Of a stretch of 43,315 nt of DNA, positions 8,046 through 16,401 are shown in pieces. The translations under genes were made by a program, and so were the position numbers. The stretch is taken from the NCBI GenBank assembly GCA_002422785.1, contig DITK01000017.1, positions 27,886-71,200 of the forward strand, given 5' to 3'. The notes beneath the pieces were generated by a model, which was not told the origin of the DNA, did no database searches, and worked only from the letters and a program-made list of their open reading frames with translations. This stretch comes from Francisellaceae bacterium UBA6186 (GTDB taxonomy: Bacteria > Pseudomonadota > Gammaproteobacteria > UBA6186 > Azoamicaceae). The first letter of the stretch is position 1. Every line of letters starts with the position of its first letter.

Positions 8046-9176
8046 TTATAATAGTAAATCATTAATAATCTCTTGCCACTTAGCATAAATTTTATCCTCG
8101 TTATACGTATCGGTAATTTTTCTGGCATTTAAAGATAACTGTTTTCTTTGTGCAAAATTATCTATTAATTCTCGCATAATAGTCGACAAAGCATCAATGT
8201 TTTTAACTGGAAATAGCCGGCCATTCATGCGATCTTCTATAATATCAATATTGCCAGAACAATCAGAGGCAATGACTGGCAATCCTATAGCCATAGCTTC
8301 GGCAAGTGCATTCGGGAACCCCTCGTAATGGGATGGAAACACAAATAGATCTGATGTTACCAGAACTTCTTGAATATTTTGTGTAATGCCAGGTAGAAAA
8401 ATTTTATGTTGCATATTAAGAGATTTAATTAGATTTTCAAGATCGGATCGAGCAATACCTTCTCCGTAAATAGTTAAAGTTAAATCTGGGTAATAATTAA
8501 TGATTTTAGCAATAGCATAAATTAAAGTATCAAACCCTTTAAAGGGGCATAATCTACCAACCGAGACAATATACTTAACCGTTGCAGGAACTGCTTGTTT
8601 AATAATTATAGGATTGCAAACCGCATTTGGAATTACAATTAATTTTGTATTATGTGTGGCAATATTAGACGCTGGGACAAGATCTGTAAAATATAAGGCT
8701 GCAGCCTCGGTTTGCATAACAATATAATTAGATCTAGGGTACAACCATCTTCTTAACTTGTGATATAATTTTGGAATTTGATAATAAAAAGGATTAGTAC
8801 GCTCAGAGATAATAAGTGGGATTTTTAAGCCTAAAGTCGCTATTATAGTCGTAATGTTGGTTATATCGACAAAAGAGATAATTAAATTTGGCTTTAAATA
8901 ACCAATAGTTTTGCGTAACACCATAATTCTTTTTACAATATTTTTCAGTCGCATTAAATAACCTAATAAATTAAATTTATTGTCTAGTTGTTGCGATTGG
9001 TTTATTTGAATAATATTAATTTTAGGAGAAAGCTTATAAAATGCTGGAGTTTGTGGGGCCGCAAAAGTTACAATGGTTATTTGATACTGTTTAGTAACTA
9101 AATAGTTAGCAAGATCTGACAGAACTCGCTCAGCACCGCCTGGATTAAGAGAAGAAATTATTAGGGTTATGTGCAT
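8046..9176 (-). CDS. Glycosyltransferase family 4 (GT-B), PglH/PglJ-like
   Basis: Retaining glycosyltransferase that would add a sugar to a growing, probably lipid-linked, glycan at the cytoplasmic face. About 376 residues. The N-terminal acceptor domain starts MHITLIISSLNPGGAERVLS, the pattern seen in PglH/PglJ-type N-acetylhexosamine transferases. The donor domain has VGRLCPFKGFDTLI and the EX7E motif (E285 and E293 in HYEGFPNALAEAMAIGLPVI). ATG 9176 is preferred over TTG 9185, since the family starts here. It follows the GT2 gene by 12 bases and is the last gene of the glycan cluster. Sugar specificity cannot be read from sequence. Confidence 0.88.
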   Translation of the reverse strand: MHITLIISSLNPGGAERVLSDLANYLVTKQYQITIVTFAAPQTPAFYKLSPKINIIQINQSQQLDNKFNLLGYLMRLKNIVKRIMVLRKTIGYLKPNLIISFVDITNITTIIATLGLKIPLIISERTNPFYYQIPKLYHKLRRWLYPRSNYIVMQTEAAALYFTDLVPASNIATHNTKLIVIPNAVCNPIIIKQAVPATVKYIVSVGRLCPFKGFDTLIYAIAKIINYYPDLTLTIYGEGIARSDLENLIKSLNMQHKIFLPGITQNIQEVLVTSDLFVFPSHYEGFPNALAEAMAIGLPVIASDCSGNIDIIEDRMNGRLFPVKNIDALSTIMRELIDNFAQRKQLSLNARKITDTYNEDKIYAKWQEIINDLLL

Positions 9177-9188
9177 AGGTATCAATTA

Positions 9189-10040
9189 TTATAAAATTTT
9201 CGGATGCTGATTGGTAAAAAAAGATTTTATATTGGCGTACCACATATAAATTATAATTTTAAAAATAACTTTAACTTGATAGATTATTGGTAAAATAATT
9301 TTTAATAATTTTATTCTGTTAGCTGTTATTTGTAAATAATAACAACCAAAAATACCTTTTAAATAATAAAGATGATCTAAAGTAGTAAATTCTTGATCAA
9401 CTAAAGTTGTTCTATTACGACCGGACCAATATTTAATTAAATAATCATCTATATAAACAAATTTTGTAACTGTTGCACATTTTAATATAAATTCATAGTC
9501 CTCTGAAAATCTAACTATTTTAGACTCACAAAAATAACCAATTTGATCTATTAATTTTTTTCTTATTATTAACGAAGAAATAGGTACAGTATTAATATAC
9601 AACAGTGAATTCAAATCAGCAGTCGATCCTTCGTGAGGAACTCCCCATTCTTGACCAGTTTCGTCAAAACGCAGCATTTTAGTGTAACAAACATCATGGT
9701 CTTTGTTTTGTAGCAATATGCTTACTTGCTTAATTAATTTGTCTGGCATCCACAAATCATCATCATCACAAAATGCAATTAATTCCCCTTTAGATAATCT
9801 TATTCCATGATTACGAGGTGCTGCCGGACCTCCAGAATTTTCTTGTTCTACATAAATTATTCTAGGATCAGAAAAACTAGTCACTACCGCCTTGTTAGCA
9901 AGATTATAACCATTAGAAACTATAATTATTTCTATATTTTTATAACTTTGATCAACAATAGATTGAATTGTTTTTTTTAAAAAATCAGGTCGATTATGAG
10001 TCGGAATTATAATGCTTACTAATAGATTGTTTACTTGCAT
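9189..10040 (-). CDS. Glycosyltransferase family 2 (GT-A)
   Basis: Inverting glycosyltransferase of 283 residues. It opens with the typical nucleotide-binding start (LVSIIIPTHNRPDFLKKTIQ). RNHGIRLSKGELIAF leads to the metal-binding aspartates D92-D95 in CDDDDLW. The C-terminal 40 residues are hydrophobic and basic and may lie on the membrane. It is in tandem with the GT4 gene downstream. Donor and acceptor are unknown. Confidence 0.88.
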   Translation of the reverse strand: MQVNNLLVSIIIPTHNRPDFLKKTIQSIVDQSYKNIEIIIVSNGYNLANKAVVTSFSDPRIIYVEQENSGGPAAPRNHGIRLSKGELIAFCDDDDLWMPDKLIKQVSILLQNKDHDVCYTKMLRFDETGQEWGVPHEGSTADLNSLLYINTVPISSLIIRKKLIDQIGYFCESKIVRFSEDYEFILKCATVTKFVYIDDYLIKYWSGRNRTTLVDQEFTTLDHLYYLKGIFGCYYLQITANRIKLLKIILPIIYQVKVIFKIIIYMWYANIKSFFTNQHPKIL

Positions 10041-10051
10041 AATAATATTTT

Positions 10052-10144
10052 TTATTTTTTAATAATAGCATTTTTAATTGAATTTAAACTAGCAATACAA
10101 TGGCTATCACTAAACATCTTTAAGGAAAAATTTTCAGTTAACAT
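10052..10144 (-). other. Small 30-codon ORF, possible gene remnant
   Basis: An ATG at 10144 opens a 30-residue frame (MLTENFSLKMFSDSHCIASL...) ending at TAA just before the GT2 gene. I do not recognise it and see no clear ribosome binding site. It is either a tiny peptide or a leftover of a gene once between the membrane ORF and the GT2 gene. Chance is possible. Confidence 0.2.
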
Positions 10145-10154
10145 AGGTATTTTC

Positions 10155-10451
10155 CTAAGAAATTAAATAAACATATGATGCTTTTAAATTGAAATTTCCT
10201 ATTTTAGTTATACCAATCATATTTACTATTTGTGAATATGAAAAAAATAGATATACAGCCATAAAAATCGGGAATAAAAAAGCATCTACTGATTTTTTCA
10301 ACAATTTTTTAATAACAACATGTATTATAAAAGCAATAAAAACAAGAATAGACAAAATTATAAAAACATCGTTATATCCGTTTATTTTTTCTAAATTTAC
10401 TTGTAAATAATTGATTACCGGCCAAATAAAAACTAAAATTAAATATATCAT
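10155..10451 (-). CDS. Small hydrophobic protein, possibly the N-terminal remnant of a larger membrane protein
   Basis: 98 residues with two or three membrane helices (about 1-17, 28-49 and 57-76). It lacks a recognisable domain. It lies in the cluster, 21 bases after the RmlC-like gene, where a flippase, polymerase or sulfatase-type membrane protein would be expected. The frame stops abruptly after a hydrophobic stretch and is followed by about 110 bases without a convincing gene, which suggests truncation. Function unknown; it may be a real small protein. Confidence 0.4.
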   Translation of the reverse strand: MIYLILVFIWPVINYLQVNLEKINGYNDVFIILSILVFIAFIIHVVIKKLLKKSVDAFLFPIFMAVYLFFSYSQIVNMIGITKIGNFNLKASYVYLIS

Positions 10452-10472
10452 TTATAAATTATTCCTTAAATT

Positions 10473-10916
10473 TTACAAAATATTCCAAGAATAAGGTATC
10501 TTAGGATCATTATATTCCATGCGCATTATTTCAGCTGGATCGTGTGGAATAGTTGAACAATTTACTATCATTGCAGATTGATTACCAATAGATTTAAATC
10601 CATACCAAATTCCACAAGGAATAGTTAATAGATAATAATCTTCACCATTCATATAAAACTGATTAATTTCTCCAAATGTTGAACTTTCAGTTCTATCATC
10701 ATATAACACAACTTCTATCAAACCTATAGGTACTGCATAATTCATTGTCATCTTAATATGATTATGCCAAGCTTTTATAACATTCGGATAAATCCAAGAA
10801 AAATATACTTCTCCAAATTTTTCAAAATGAGGATCTGTTGATCGAAGCATATGCATAACCTTACCACGTTCATCATGAATTTGTTTTAGTGGTGTTTGAA
10901 TAACATCTTTAATCAT
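10473..10916 (-). CDS. RmlC-like dTDP/CDP-4-keto-6-deoxysugar epimerase family cupin
   Basis: A 147-residue cupin resembling dTDP-4-dehydrorhamnose 3,5-epimerase. It shows FSWIYPNVIKAWHNH (a histidine at the catalytic-base position), a beta-roll VVLYDDR segment, LLTIPCGIWYGF, and the characteristic end YNDPKIPYSW. RmlC has a tyrosine in the segment corresponding to NCSTIPHDP; I do not see it here, so it may be a mono-epimerase or an isomerase. It overlaps the preceding methyltransferase by 8 bases. With the CDP-glucose genes upstream, a CDP-4-keto-6-deoxyhexose is the likely substrate. Confidence 0.8.
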   Translation of the reverse strand: MIKDVIQTPLKQIHDERGKVMHMLRSTDPHFEKFGEVYFSWIYPNVIKAWHNHIKMTMNYAVPIGLIEVVLYDDRTESSTFGEINQFYMNGEDYYLLTIPCGIWYGFKSIGNQSAMIVNCSTIPHDPAEIMRMEYNDPKIPYSWNIL

Positions 10917-11697
10917 TCTTTTTAAATACCATCATTTGCCATGCTATATTTTTCCCAACAGGTAAAGACATGATTTTTTTTGGATATATGATTTTATTAT
11001 TTTCATCAAAATAACAACTACTAACAAGATTTAATCCAACTTTTGATGCTTCTTTAATTAAAGTATTTATAGATCGTTTCCAGCCCCACAAGACACCATG
11101 TGGTTTAACATTTCTAATTTTCATTTTTAAAAAATTAAGCACATCATTCAAACTCAATGCTGTTTCATACCAAATAAAAAATCCATTTTTATTAATTATT
11201 CTATAAATAGATTCTAAAAATTTTTTTAAGATTTGATCCGTCAAACAATAAGTAGAAGTAATAGCCATAGCTACATTATAATTATGATCATTTATTTCTT
11301 TTAAATCCAAAGAATTAATAAAATGAACTTTTTTAAAATCTTCTAGAAAATTACTTTGCATATATTTAATTGAAATTTCCTGACATTCTTGTAGATCAAT
11401 TTTAAAATTTGCCTGAATAAGAGGCTGTTCTACAATACCAAAACCACAGCCAACTGATAAAATTTTACTATCTTTAAGTTGATTATTTTCGAAAAATTCC
11501 ACTAGATAATTAGATAAAGTATTTTTTTTGTTGATCCAGTTTTGAGAAATAGAATTAAAGTTATTATATAGCAAATGCTCATATACAATCTCATAAAACT
11601 TTTGATCAGCAACTTTATTTGATGAATGCCCGCAACAATTTGCAATCTCTTGCAAATCTATATTAAACCAATGACTTTGATAGAATTTGATTTTCAT
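10909..11697 (-). CDS. SAM-dependent methyltransferase of the glycan cluster
   Basis: Class I methyltransferase, 262 residues. The SAM-binding motif ILSVGCGFGIVEQPL is at about 79-93. A conserved-looking N-terminal module precedes it (MKIKFYQSHWFNIDLQEIA); the same module recurs in the gene remnant just upstream (FYQKEWLEVDLLQIA). It probably methylates a sugar or sugar nucleotide. Its start overlaps the decayed end of the remnant, and its end overlaps the RmlC-like gene by 8 bases, so it is co-transcribed. Confidence 0.8.
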   Translation of the reverse strand: MKIKFYQSHWFNIDLQEIANCCGHSSNKVADQKFYEIVYEHLLYNNFNSISQNWINKKNTLSNYLVEFFENNQLKDSKILSVGCGFGIVEQPLIQANFKIDLQECQEISIKYMQSNFLEDFKKVHFINSLDLKEINDHNYNVAMAITSTYCLTDQILKKFLESIYRIINKNGFFIWYETALSLNDVLNFLKMKIRNVKPHGVLWGWKRSINTLIKEASKVGLNLVSSCYFDENNKIIYPKKIMSLPVGKNIAWQMMVFKKND

Positions 11698-12165
11698 GAT
11701 AACTGAAATATTCTATAATTTTATATACAATTGAAATAATATATTTTTCTTCTAAATTTACATGCAAAAGCAAACTAAGTATACTTCTTCCAAATTCTTC
11801 TGCATTTGGACAATTGTATTCTTTAAATTATTGTTAATAAATGATTAGGTTTATAATGAATACCGGTTTCAATATTATTTACTAACAGAAAGTCCTTTAA
11901 ATGCTCTCTTTTTTTGCTTGTCAACTAATATAGGGGAAATGTGTGGTACAATATTATCAAAATCTAAATTCAAAAATTCCACAGGCAATTCTTTCACTGG
12001 ATTTTTATCGGAATAAGGTACAGATATATCTTTTCTAAAATACAAACATTGATCAATATAAAAATAAGAATTTGCCACTTGATTAGAAGGCAAAGAGATC
12101 TCTTTAGCAATTTGTAATAAATCTACTTCTAACCATTCTTTTTGATAAAATGGAATACTTAGCAT
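11698..12165 (-). pseudogene. Chimeric remnant: methyltransferase N-terminus joined to aminotransferase C-terminus
   Basis: The first ~40 codons from ATG 12165 match the N-terminal module of the downstream methyltransferase (FYQKEWLEVDLLQIA against FYQSHWFNIDLQEIA; SNQVANSYFY against SNKVADQKFY). From about codon 60 the same frame matches the C-terminal part of the DegT aminotransferase upstream (FLNLDFDNIVPHI against FLNLDINYCVPHI). The frame ends at 11875. A one-base shift continues the match (NNIETGIHYKPNH against YNIETGIHYKPNN). A further shift gives NCPNAEEFGRSILSLLLHVN near 11780-11822, a typical aminotransferase end. The junction lies between about 11985 and 12045. It overlaps the aminotransferase stop by 7 bases. 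Confidence 0.85.
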
Positions 12166-13286
12166 AAATTAAAAAAATTCTTAATATTTTTGGTAACATT
12201 ATTAATATCTTCTTCTACAAGACAACAATGCAATGGTAAAGATATGGCTTGTTCCCACCAATAATGTGAATTTACGCACTTTTGTGTAAATAAATTATTA
12301 TACTTAGATAAAAAATTATTAGGCTTATAATGTATACCAGTCTCTATATTATATATTTCTAAATATTTCTTCAGATCGTCTCTTTTATTATTTAAGATAT
12401 TTAATGAAAAAATATGCGGTACACAATAATTAATATCTAAATTTAAAAAATTAAGATAATTATTTTTTAAATCTGATAATTGTGTTACATACATTTTCCA
12501 AAAATGTTTTCTTATTTGAGCGAAACTATCAAACTTCTTAAGTTGTTCCCTTCCAATAGCAGCATTAATATTACTCATATGGTAACGCCAACCTTGATCT
12601 TTCACATCAAAATCCCAAGAACGGTTACCTTTATAGCGTTGTTCGGTGTCTTTTTCTACAGCTAACAATCGTAAATCTTTGATTTTATTAATTATAAACT
12701 TATCACTAGAAACTACTGCTCCACCTTCTCCACAAGTGATGTTTTTTATACCATCAAAACTAAAACATATTATATCACCCATAGCACCAACTCTTTTGCC
12801 TTTGTAAAAACCTCCAAAAGAGTGAGCAGCATCTTCTATAACACGTAGCCCATATTTAGTAGCAATATTATACACCTCTTCTAATTCACCATAGCCACCA
12901 GCATAGTGCATAGGCATCAAAGCTTTAGTTTTAGAAGTTATTCTTTTTTCCGCATCTTTAGGATCCATAACTCCGCTGTCAGGGTTAATATCACAAGCGA
13001 CTGCAGTTGCACCAGTTGCTGATATTGCCTGAAAACAAGCTACATAGGTAATGGCTGGAACAATTATCTCGTCACCTACCCCTATGCCACAAGCTTGAAT
13101 TGCTAAATGCAAAGCCGATGTTCCAGTATTAACACAAGCAACTTGAATATTTGGATCAATAAAAATCTGTAATTCTTGTTCAAATAACATTACTTCTTGC
13201 CCCATACCTAAATAAGCATTATCTAGAACACGACAAACTGCTATTTTTTCTTCTTCTCCCACGCAAGATTTTGATAATTTAATCAT
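12159..13286 (-). CDS. DegT/DnrJ/EryC1/StrS-family sugar aminotransferase
   Basis: PLP-dependent transaminase of 375 residues, acting on a keto-sugar nucleotide. The PLP lysine is K181 in SFDGIKNITCGEGG; D152 in VIEDAAHSFGG contacts the ring nitrogen; NTGTSALHLA is the phosphate-binding segment. It follows CDP-glucose 4,6-dehydratase by 6 bases, so the expected substrate is a CDP-4-keto-6-deoxyhexose or a derivative. It is not the 3-dehydrase RfbH, because that family has histidine where this has the lysine and is longer. Confidence 0.88.
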   Translation of the reverse strand: MIKLSKSCVGEEEKIAVCRVLDNAYLGMGQEVMLFEQELQIFIDPNIQVACVNTGTSALHLAIQACGIGVGDEIIVPAITYVACFQAISATGATAVACDINPDSGVMDPKDAEKRITSKTKALMPMHYAGGYGELEEVYNIATKYGLRVIEDAAHSFGGFYKGKRVGAMGDIICFSFDGIKNITCGEGGAVVSSDKFIINKIKDLRLLAVEKDTEQRYKGNRSWDFDVKDQGWRYHMSNINAAIGREQLKKFDSFAQIRKHFWKMYVTQLSDLKNNYLNFLNLDINYCVPHIFSLNILNNKRDDLKKYLEIYNIETGIHYKPNNFLSKYNNLFTQKCVNSHYWWEQAISLPLHCCLVEEDINNVTKNIKNFFNLC

Positions 13287-13292
13287 ATAAAT

Positions 13293-14357
13293 TTATACAG
13301 TGTTAGAAAAATCTAAAATTTGCTTTCTAGTAATATCAGTAATATCTGCAGCACTAATCATTTGCTTATACCATTCCCCAGTTTTTTGTACTGCAATATC
13401 AAATTCCCACTTGGGGTTCCATTTTAAAAGATCTTTCGCTTTATCAATAGATAAATGTAATAATGTTGCTTCTGGCATCATTGATGAATGATTAACTTTA
13501 ATTTTAATTTCTTGTTGTAACAAATTGGATAACTTATCAACCAATTCTGATACTTTACGAATTGAATTTCCAGATGGCCCAAAATTCCAAGATCCACCAC
13601 TAAAAAATTTTGGTTGTTCATATAATTTACTAGCTAAAGTCAAATAGCCATATAAAGGATCTAAAACATGCTGCCAAGGTCTTGTGGAATTAGGATTTCT
13701 TAATTCTAATGCTTTATTGGTCACAACAGACTTAATTAAATCGGGAACTATACGATCGCAAGAATAATCACCACCGCCAATTACGTTACCGGCACGAGTA
13801 GAACCACAACCAAAATTAGCTCTTACTATAAAATAAGATAGATAATAACTTTTAAAAACATGTTCAGCACAAGCTTTTGAAGCACTATAGGGATCCGGTC
13901 CTCCTAATTCATCATTTTCTCTATAACCCCAAACCCATTCTTTATTTAAATAACATTTATCTGATGTTATATATACCAACGAACGCACTGATTGACACTT
14001 TCTTACTGCTTCCAATAAATTAACCGAACCTAAAACATTAGTCGCAAAAGTTAATTGTGGTTCTTGATAAGATTTACGTACCAAAGATTGAGCAGCAAGA
14101 TGAAACACAAATTCTGGATTGGCATTTTGCATTTCATGTAATAATTTTTTTTCGTCTCTTAGATCTCCAGTTATATGATTAATTTTATCTCTTAAAGATA
14201 ATTGATTAAATAAAATTTGTGGTTGTTCAGGTTCCAAAGAAAAACCTGTAACTTTAGCTCCTAGTTCTGTCAACCAAAAACTTAACCACGAACCTTTAAA
14301 TCCAGTATGACCGGTAATAAATACCGATTTATTTTTAAAAATATTTAAGTTATTCAT
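13293..14357 (-). CDS. rfbG: CDP-glucose 4,6-dehydratase
   Basis: Extended short-chain dehydrogenase converting CDP-D-glucose to CDP-4-keto-6-deoxy-D-glucose with bound NAD. 354 residues. The Rossmann motif SVFITGHTGFKGSWL is diagnostic of RfbG. The TSDKCY and PYSASKACAEH segments carry the catalytic Thr, Tyr and Lys. ATG 14357 overlaps the rfbF stop as ATGA, a typical coupled start; an in-frame GTG at 14366 is less likely. Together with rfbF it opens the CDP-hexose branch of the cluster. Confidence 0.94.
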   Translation of the reverse strand: MNNLNIFKNKSVFITGHTGFKGSWLSFWLTELGAKVTGFSLEPEQPQILFNQLSLRDKINHITGDLRDEKKLLHEMQNANPEFVFHLAAQSLVRKSYQEPQLTFATNVLGSVNLLEAVRKCQSVRSLVYITSDKCYLNKEWVWGYRENDELGGPDPYSASKACAEHVFKSYYLSYFIVRANFGCGSTRAGNVIGGGDYSCDRIVPDLIKSVVTNKALELRNPNSTRPWQHVLDPLYGYLTLASKLYEQPKFFSGGSWNFGPSGNSIRKVSELVDKLSNLLQQEIKIKVNHSSMMPEATLLHLSIDKAKDLLKWNPKWEFDIAVQKTGEWYKQMISAADITDITRKQILDFSNTV

Positions 14358-15133
14358 ACTATCCACGGAGCATTACCACTTAACCATAATTCATTTAATA
14401 ATTGGTAATCTCTAGAAGTATCCATTGGATGCCAAAATCCTTGATGTTTATATACCATTAGTTGACCATCTTTAGTTATATTTTCGATAGGATTTTTTTC
14501 AAAAATTAAATTTTCTTCATCATTTAAATAATCAAAGATTTTTTTATTACACACAAAAAATCCTGCAGAGATCCATCCTTCTATGGCTTGTGGTTTTTCG
14601 TTAAAGCCAATTACTTGATCACCATCAATAGTAAGCTCACCAAAACGACCTGGCGGATGAGCACCAGTTACAGTCATTAATTTACCATGAGATTTGTGGA
14701 ACTCTATTAATTTACTAATATCGATATTACCTACTCCATCACCATAAGTTAGCAAAAAACAATCGTGATCTGCGACATATTTTTTGATTTTTTTGACCCT
14801 GGCTCCAGTAAAAGCATTTAATCCAGTTTCAGCAAAAGTAATTTGCCAATCTTCTTGGGCAGCATTAGTATGGTTGATTTTTGTTTGATCTAATAAATTA
14901 ATAGTAAAATCATTTTTATAATTTTGATAATTTAAAAAATAATTTTTAATAACTTCGCCTTTATAACCAAGACATAAAATGAATTCTTTAACATTAAATT
15001 TGGCATAATTATGCATAATATGCCATACAATAGGATGCCCACCAATCGGGATCATTGGCTTTGGCAAATCTTCTATAACATCTCTAATCCTAGTACCGTA
15101 ACCACCGCAAAGAATTATTGTTTTTATATTCAT
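14354..15133 (-). CDS. rfbF: Glucose-1-phosphate cytidylyltransferase
   Basis: Makes CDP-glucose from glucose-1-phosphate and CTP. 259 residues, the family length. The N-terminus has ILCGGYGTRIRDVIEDLPKP, the nucleotide-binding loop; YGDGVGNIDISKLIEFH carries the metal-binding aspartate; the FNEKPQ and GWISAGFFV segments line the sugar site. It overlaps rfbG by four bases. Confidence 0.95.
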   Translation of the reverse strand: MNIKTIILCGGYGTRIRDVIEDLPKPMIPIGGHPIVWHIMHNYAKFNVKEFILCLGYKGEVIKNYFLNYQNYKNDFTINLLDQTKINHTNAAQEDWQITFAETGLNAFTGARVKKIKKYVADHDCFLLTYGDGVGNIDISKLIEFHKSHGKLMTVTGAHPPGRFGELTIDGDQVIGFNEKPQAIEGWISAGFFVCNKKIFDYLNDEENLIFEKNPIENITKDGQLMVYKHQGFWHPMDTSRDYQLLNELWLSGNAPWIV

Positions 15134-15146
15134 ATATTTCTCAACT

Positions 15147-16397
15147 TTACCTTAAACATGCAAATAAAGTTCTATTATAATAGCCTTCAAATGGCTTTTT
15201 ACGATCTTGATCTTTTCCTAAACAAATTACTTTACTAAATGTACTATGTTCTGTAATCCATTTTTGTATAAATTCTATATTCCATCCATTTAATTTATCA
15301 TTAAATGCTGCTTCGTGTTCTTCACCAGTATCTAAAAACAATATTTGATCAGTAACACTATCTAACAGTTTTATAAAAAACTCTGCTGACATAGAACTTT
15401 TACCTAAAACAAAATGATGAAGTACACTAAGGCAAGAAACAACATCATATTTTTTTCTGCTATGTTGTTCTTTTCCTAAACCTAAAATAATATCACTATG
15501 AATAATCTGCTTAACATTAACATCATACACCTTGAAACCAACTTGCATACCAAAAGGATCTCTTTCCATACCAAATGAATTAAATCCAATATCGTGCATT
15601 TTTTTAACAAACCAACCATAGCTTGACCCAATGTCTAAATAAGATTTTTGAACATTTTTTGACAGCATATTTTGCTGCTTTAAAAAAGCATACATCATTT
15701 GCCAACGATCTTCACAGTTACGAACAAGTATCCAACTATCTTTTATTTCATCCGCATTAACAGGTTGATATAACCACTTTTGTTTATTAATCCATAAACA
15801 ATCTAAAAGTAATTGTTGCAGCGGAGTTAAAGCTGCTTCTTTTTCATAAACAAATATTTTTATATAATCTTCTCCACGCATAATTGCACGAGCTATGCGG
15901 TGATTACCGTCTATAATTTCATAACAAGAAGAAAATTTTATAGGTCTAACCCAAATAGGTTGATTATATGAGCTTTGCCCTGGTTGTTCAGGAAGATTTA
16001 ATTTTTCACCTTTATGCTGTTTAATAAATCTTTCAGCTAAAACTTTTATTTTTTCAGGAACATCATAAAAATATGATCCAGTAAGATTCATACATTCCAA
16101 TGCGTTTTTATAATAATCTGTAGTCTGTAATATGTCGTTTTGTAAAATATTATCTCCAATTTGTTCATATAATTGTAAAAACTTTAAATGAGGTCCATTA
16201 TAAACAGAGGTGGATGGCCTTAAAAAATTATTAGTCAGCTCCGCATATTTAGCAGCTCTAATACCATTTTCTCCGCCACGCAATAACTTTGATATTGGAA
16301 CATTGATTTGTTTTAATTTATTTTTATTTTCACAATAAAAATTATATATTGGCAATGCGAATGGCTTGATTTTGTTTTTAATATATTTTTTAAGCAT
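15147..16397 (-). CDS. ParB-like domain fused to SAM-dependent methyltransferase
   Basis: 416 residues. Residues about 125-190 hold a ParB/sulfiredoxin-like fold signature, IIDGNHRIARAIMRG (DGNHR at 163-167). From about 250 a class I methyltransferase follows, with YLDIGSSYGWFVKKM at 253-267 and SVLHHF further on. The N-terminus (MLKKYIKNKIKPFALPIYNF) resembles membrane-peripheral leaders of sugar-modifying enzymes. ATG 16397 is chosen because the preceding broken gene stops at 16402; an in-frame TTG at 16415 would overlap it. It sits 14 bases before rfbF. It probably methylates a sugar; the role of the ParB-like part is unknown. Confidence 0.8.
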   Translation of the reverse strand: MLKKYIKNKIKPFALPIYNFYCENKNKLKQINVPISKLLRGGENGIRAAKYAELTNNFLRPSTSVYNGPHLKFLQLYEQIGDNILQNDILQTTDYYKNALECMNLTGSYFYDVPEKIKVLAERFIKQHKGEKLNLPEQPGQSSYNQPIWVRPIKFSSCYEIIDGNHRIARAIMRGEDYIKIFVYEKEAALTPLQQLLLDCLWINKQKWLYQPVNADEIKDSWILVRNCEDRWQMMYAFLKQQNMLSKNVQKSYLDIGSSYGWFVKKMHDIGFNSFGMERDPFGMQVGFKVYDVNVKQIIHSDIILGLGKEQHSRKKYDVVSCLSVLHHFVLGKSSMSAEFFIKLLDSVTDQILFLDTGEEHEAAFNDKLNGWNIEFIQKWITEHSTFSKVICLGKDQDRKKPFEGYYNRTLFACLR

Positions 16398-16401
16398 AAA
16401 A

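Noticed and set aside
12159..13286. RfbH (CDP-4-keto-6-deoxyglucose 3-dehydrase), suggested by the neighbouring rfbF and rfbG
   Set aside because: RfbH carries histidine in place of the PLP lysine and is about 60 residues longer; this protein has lysine 181 in a normal aminotransferase motif.
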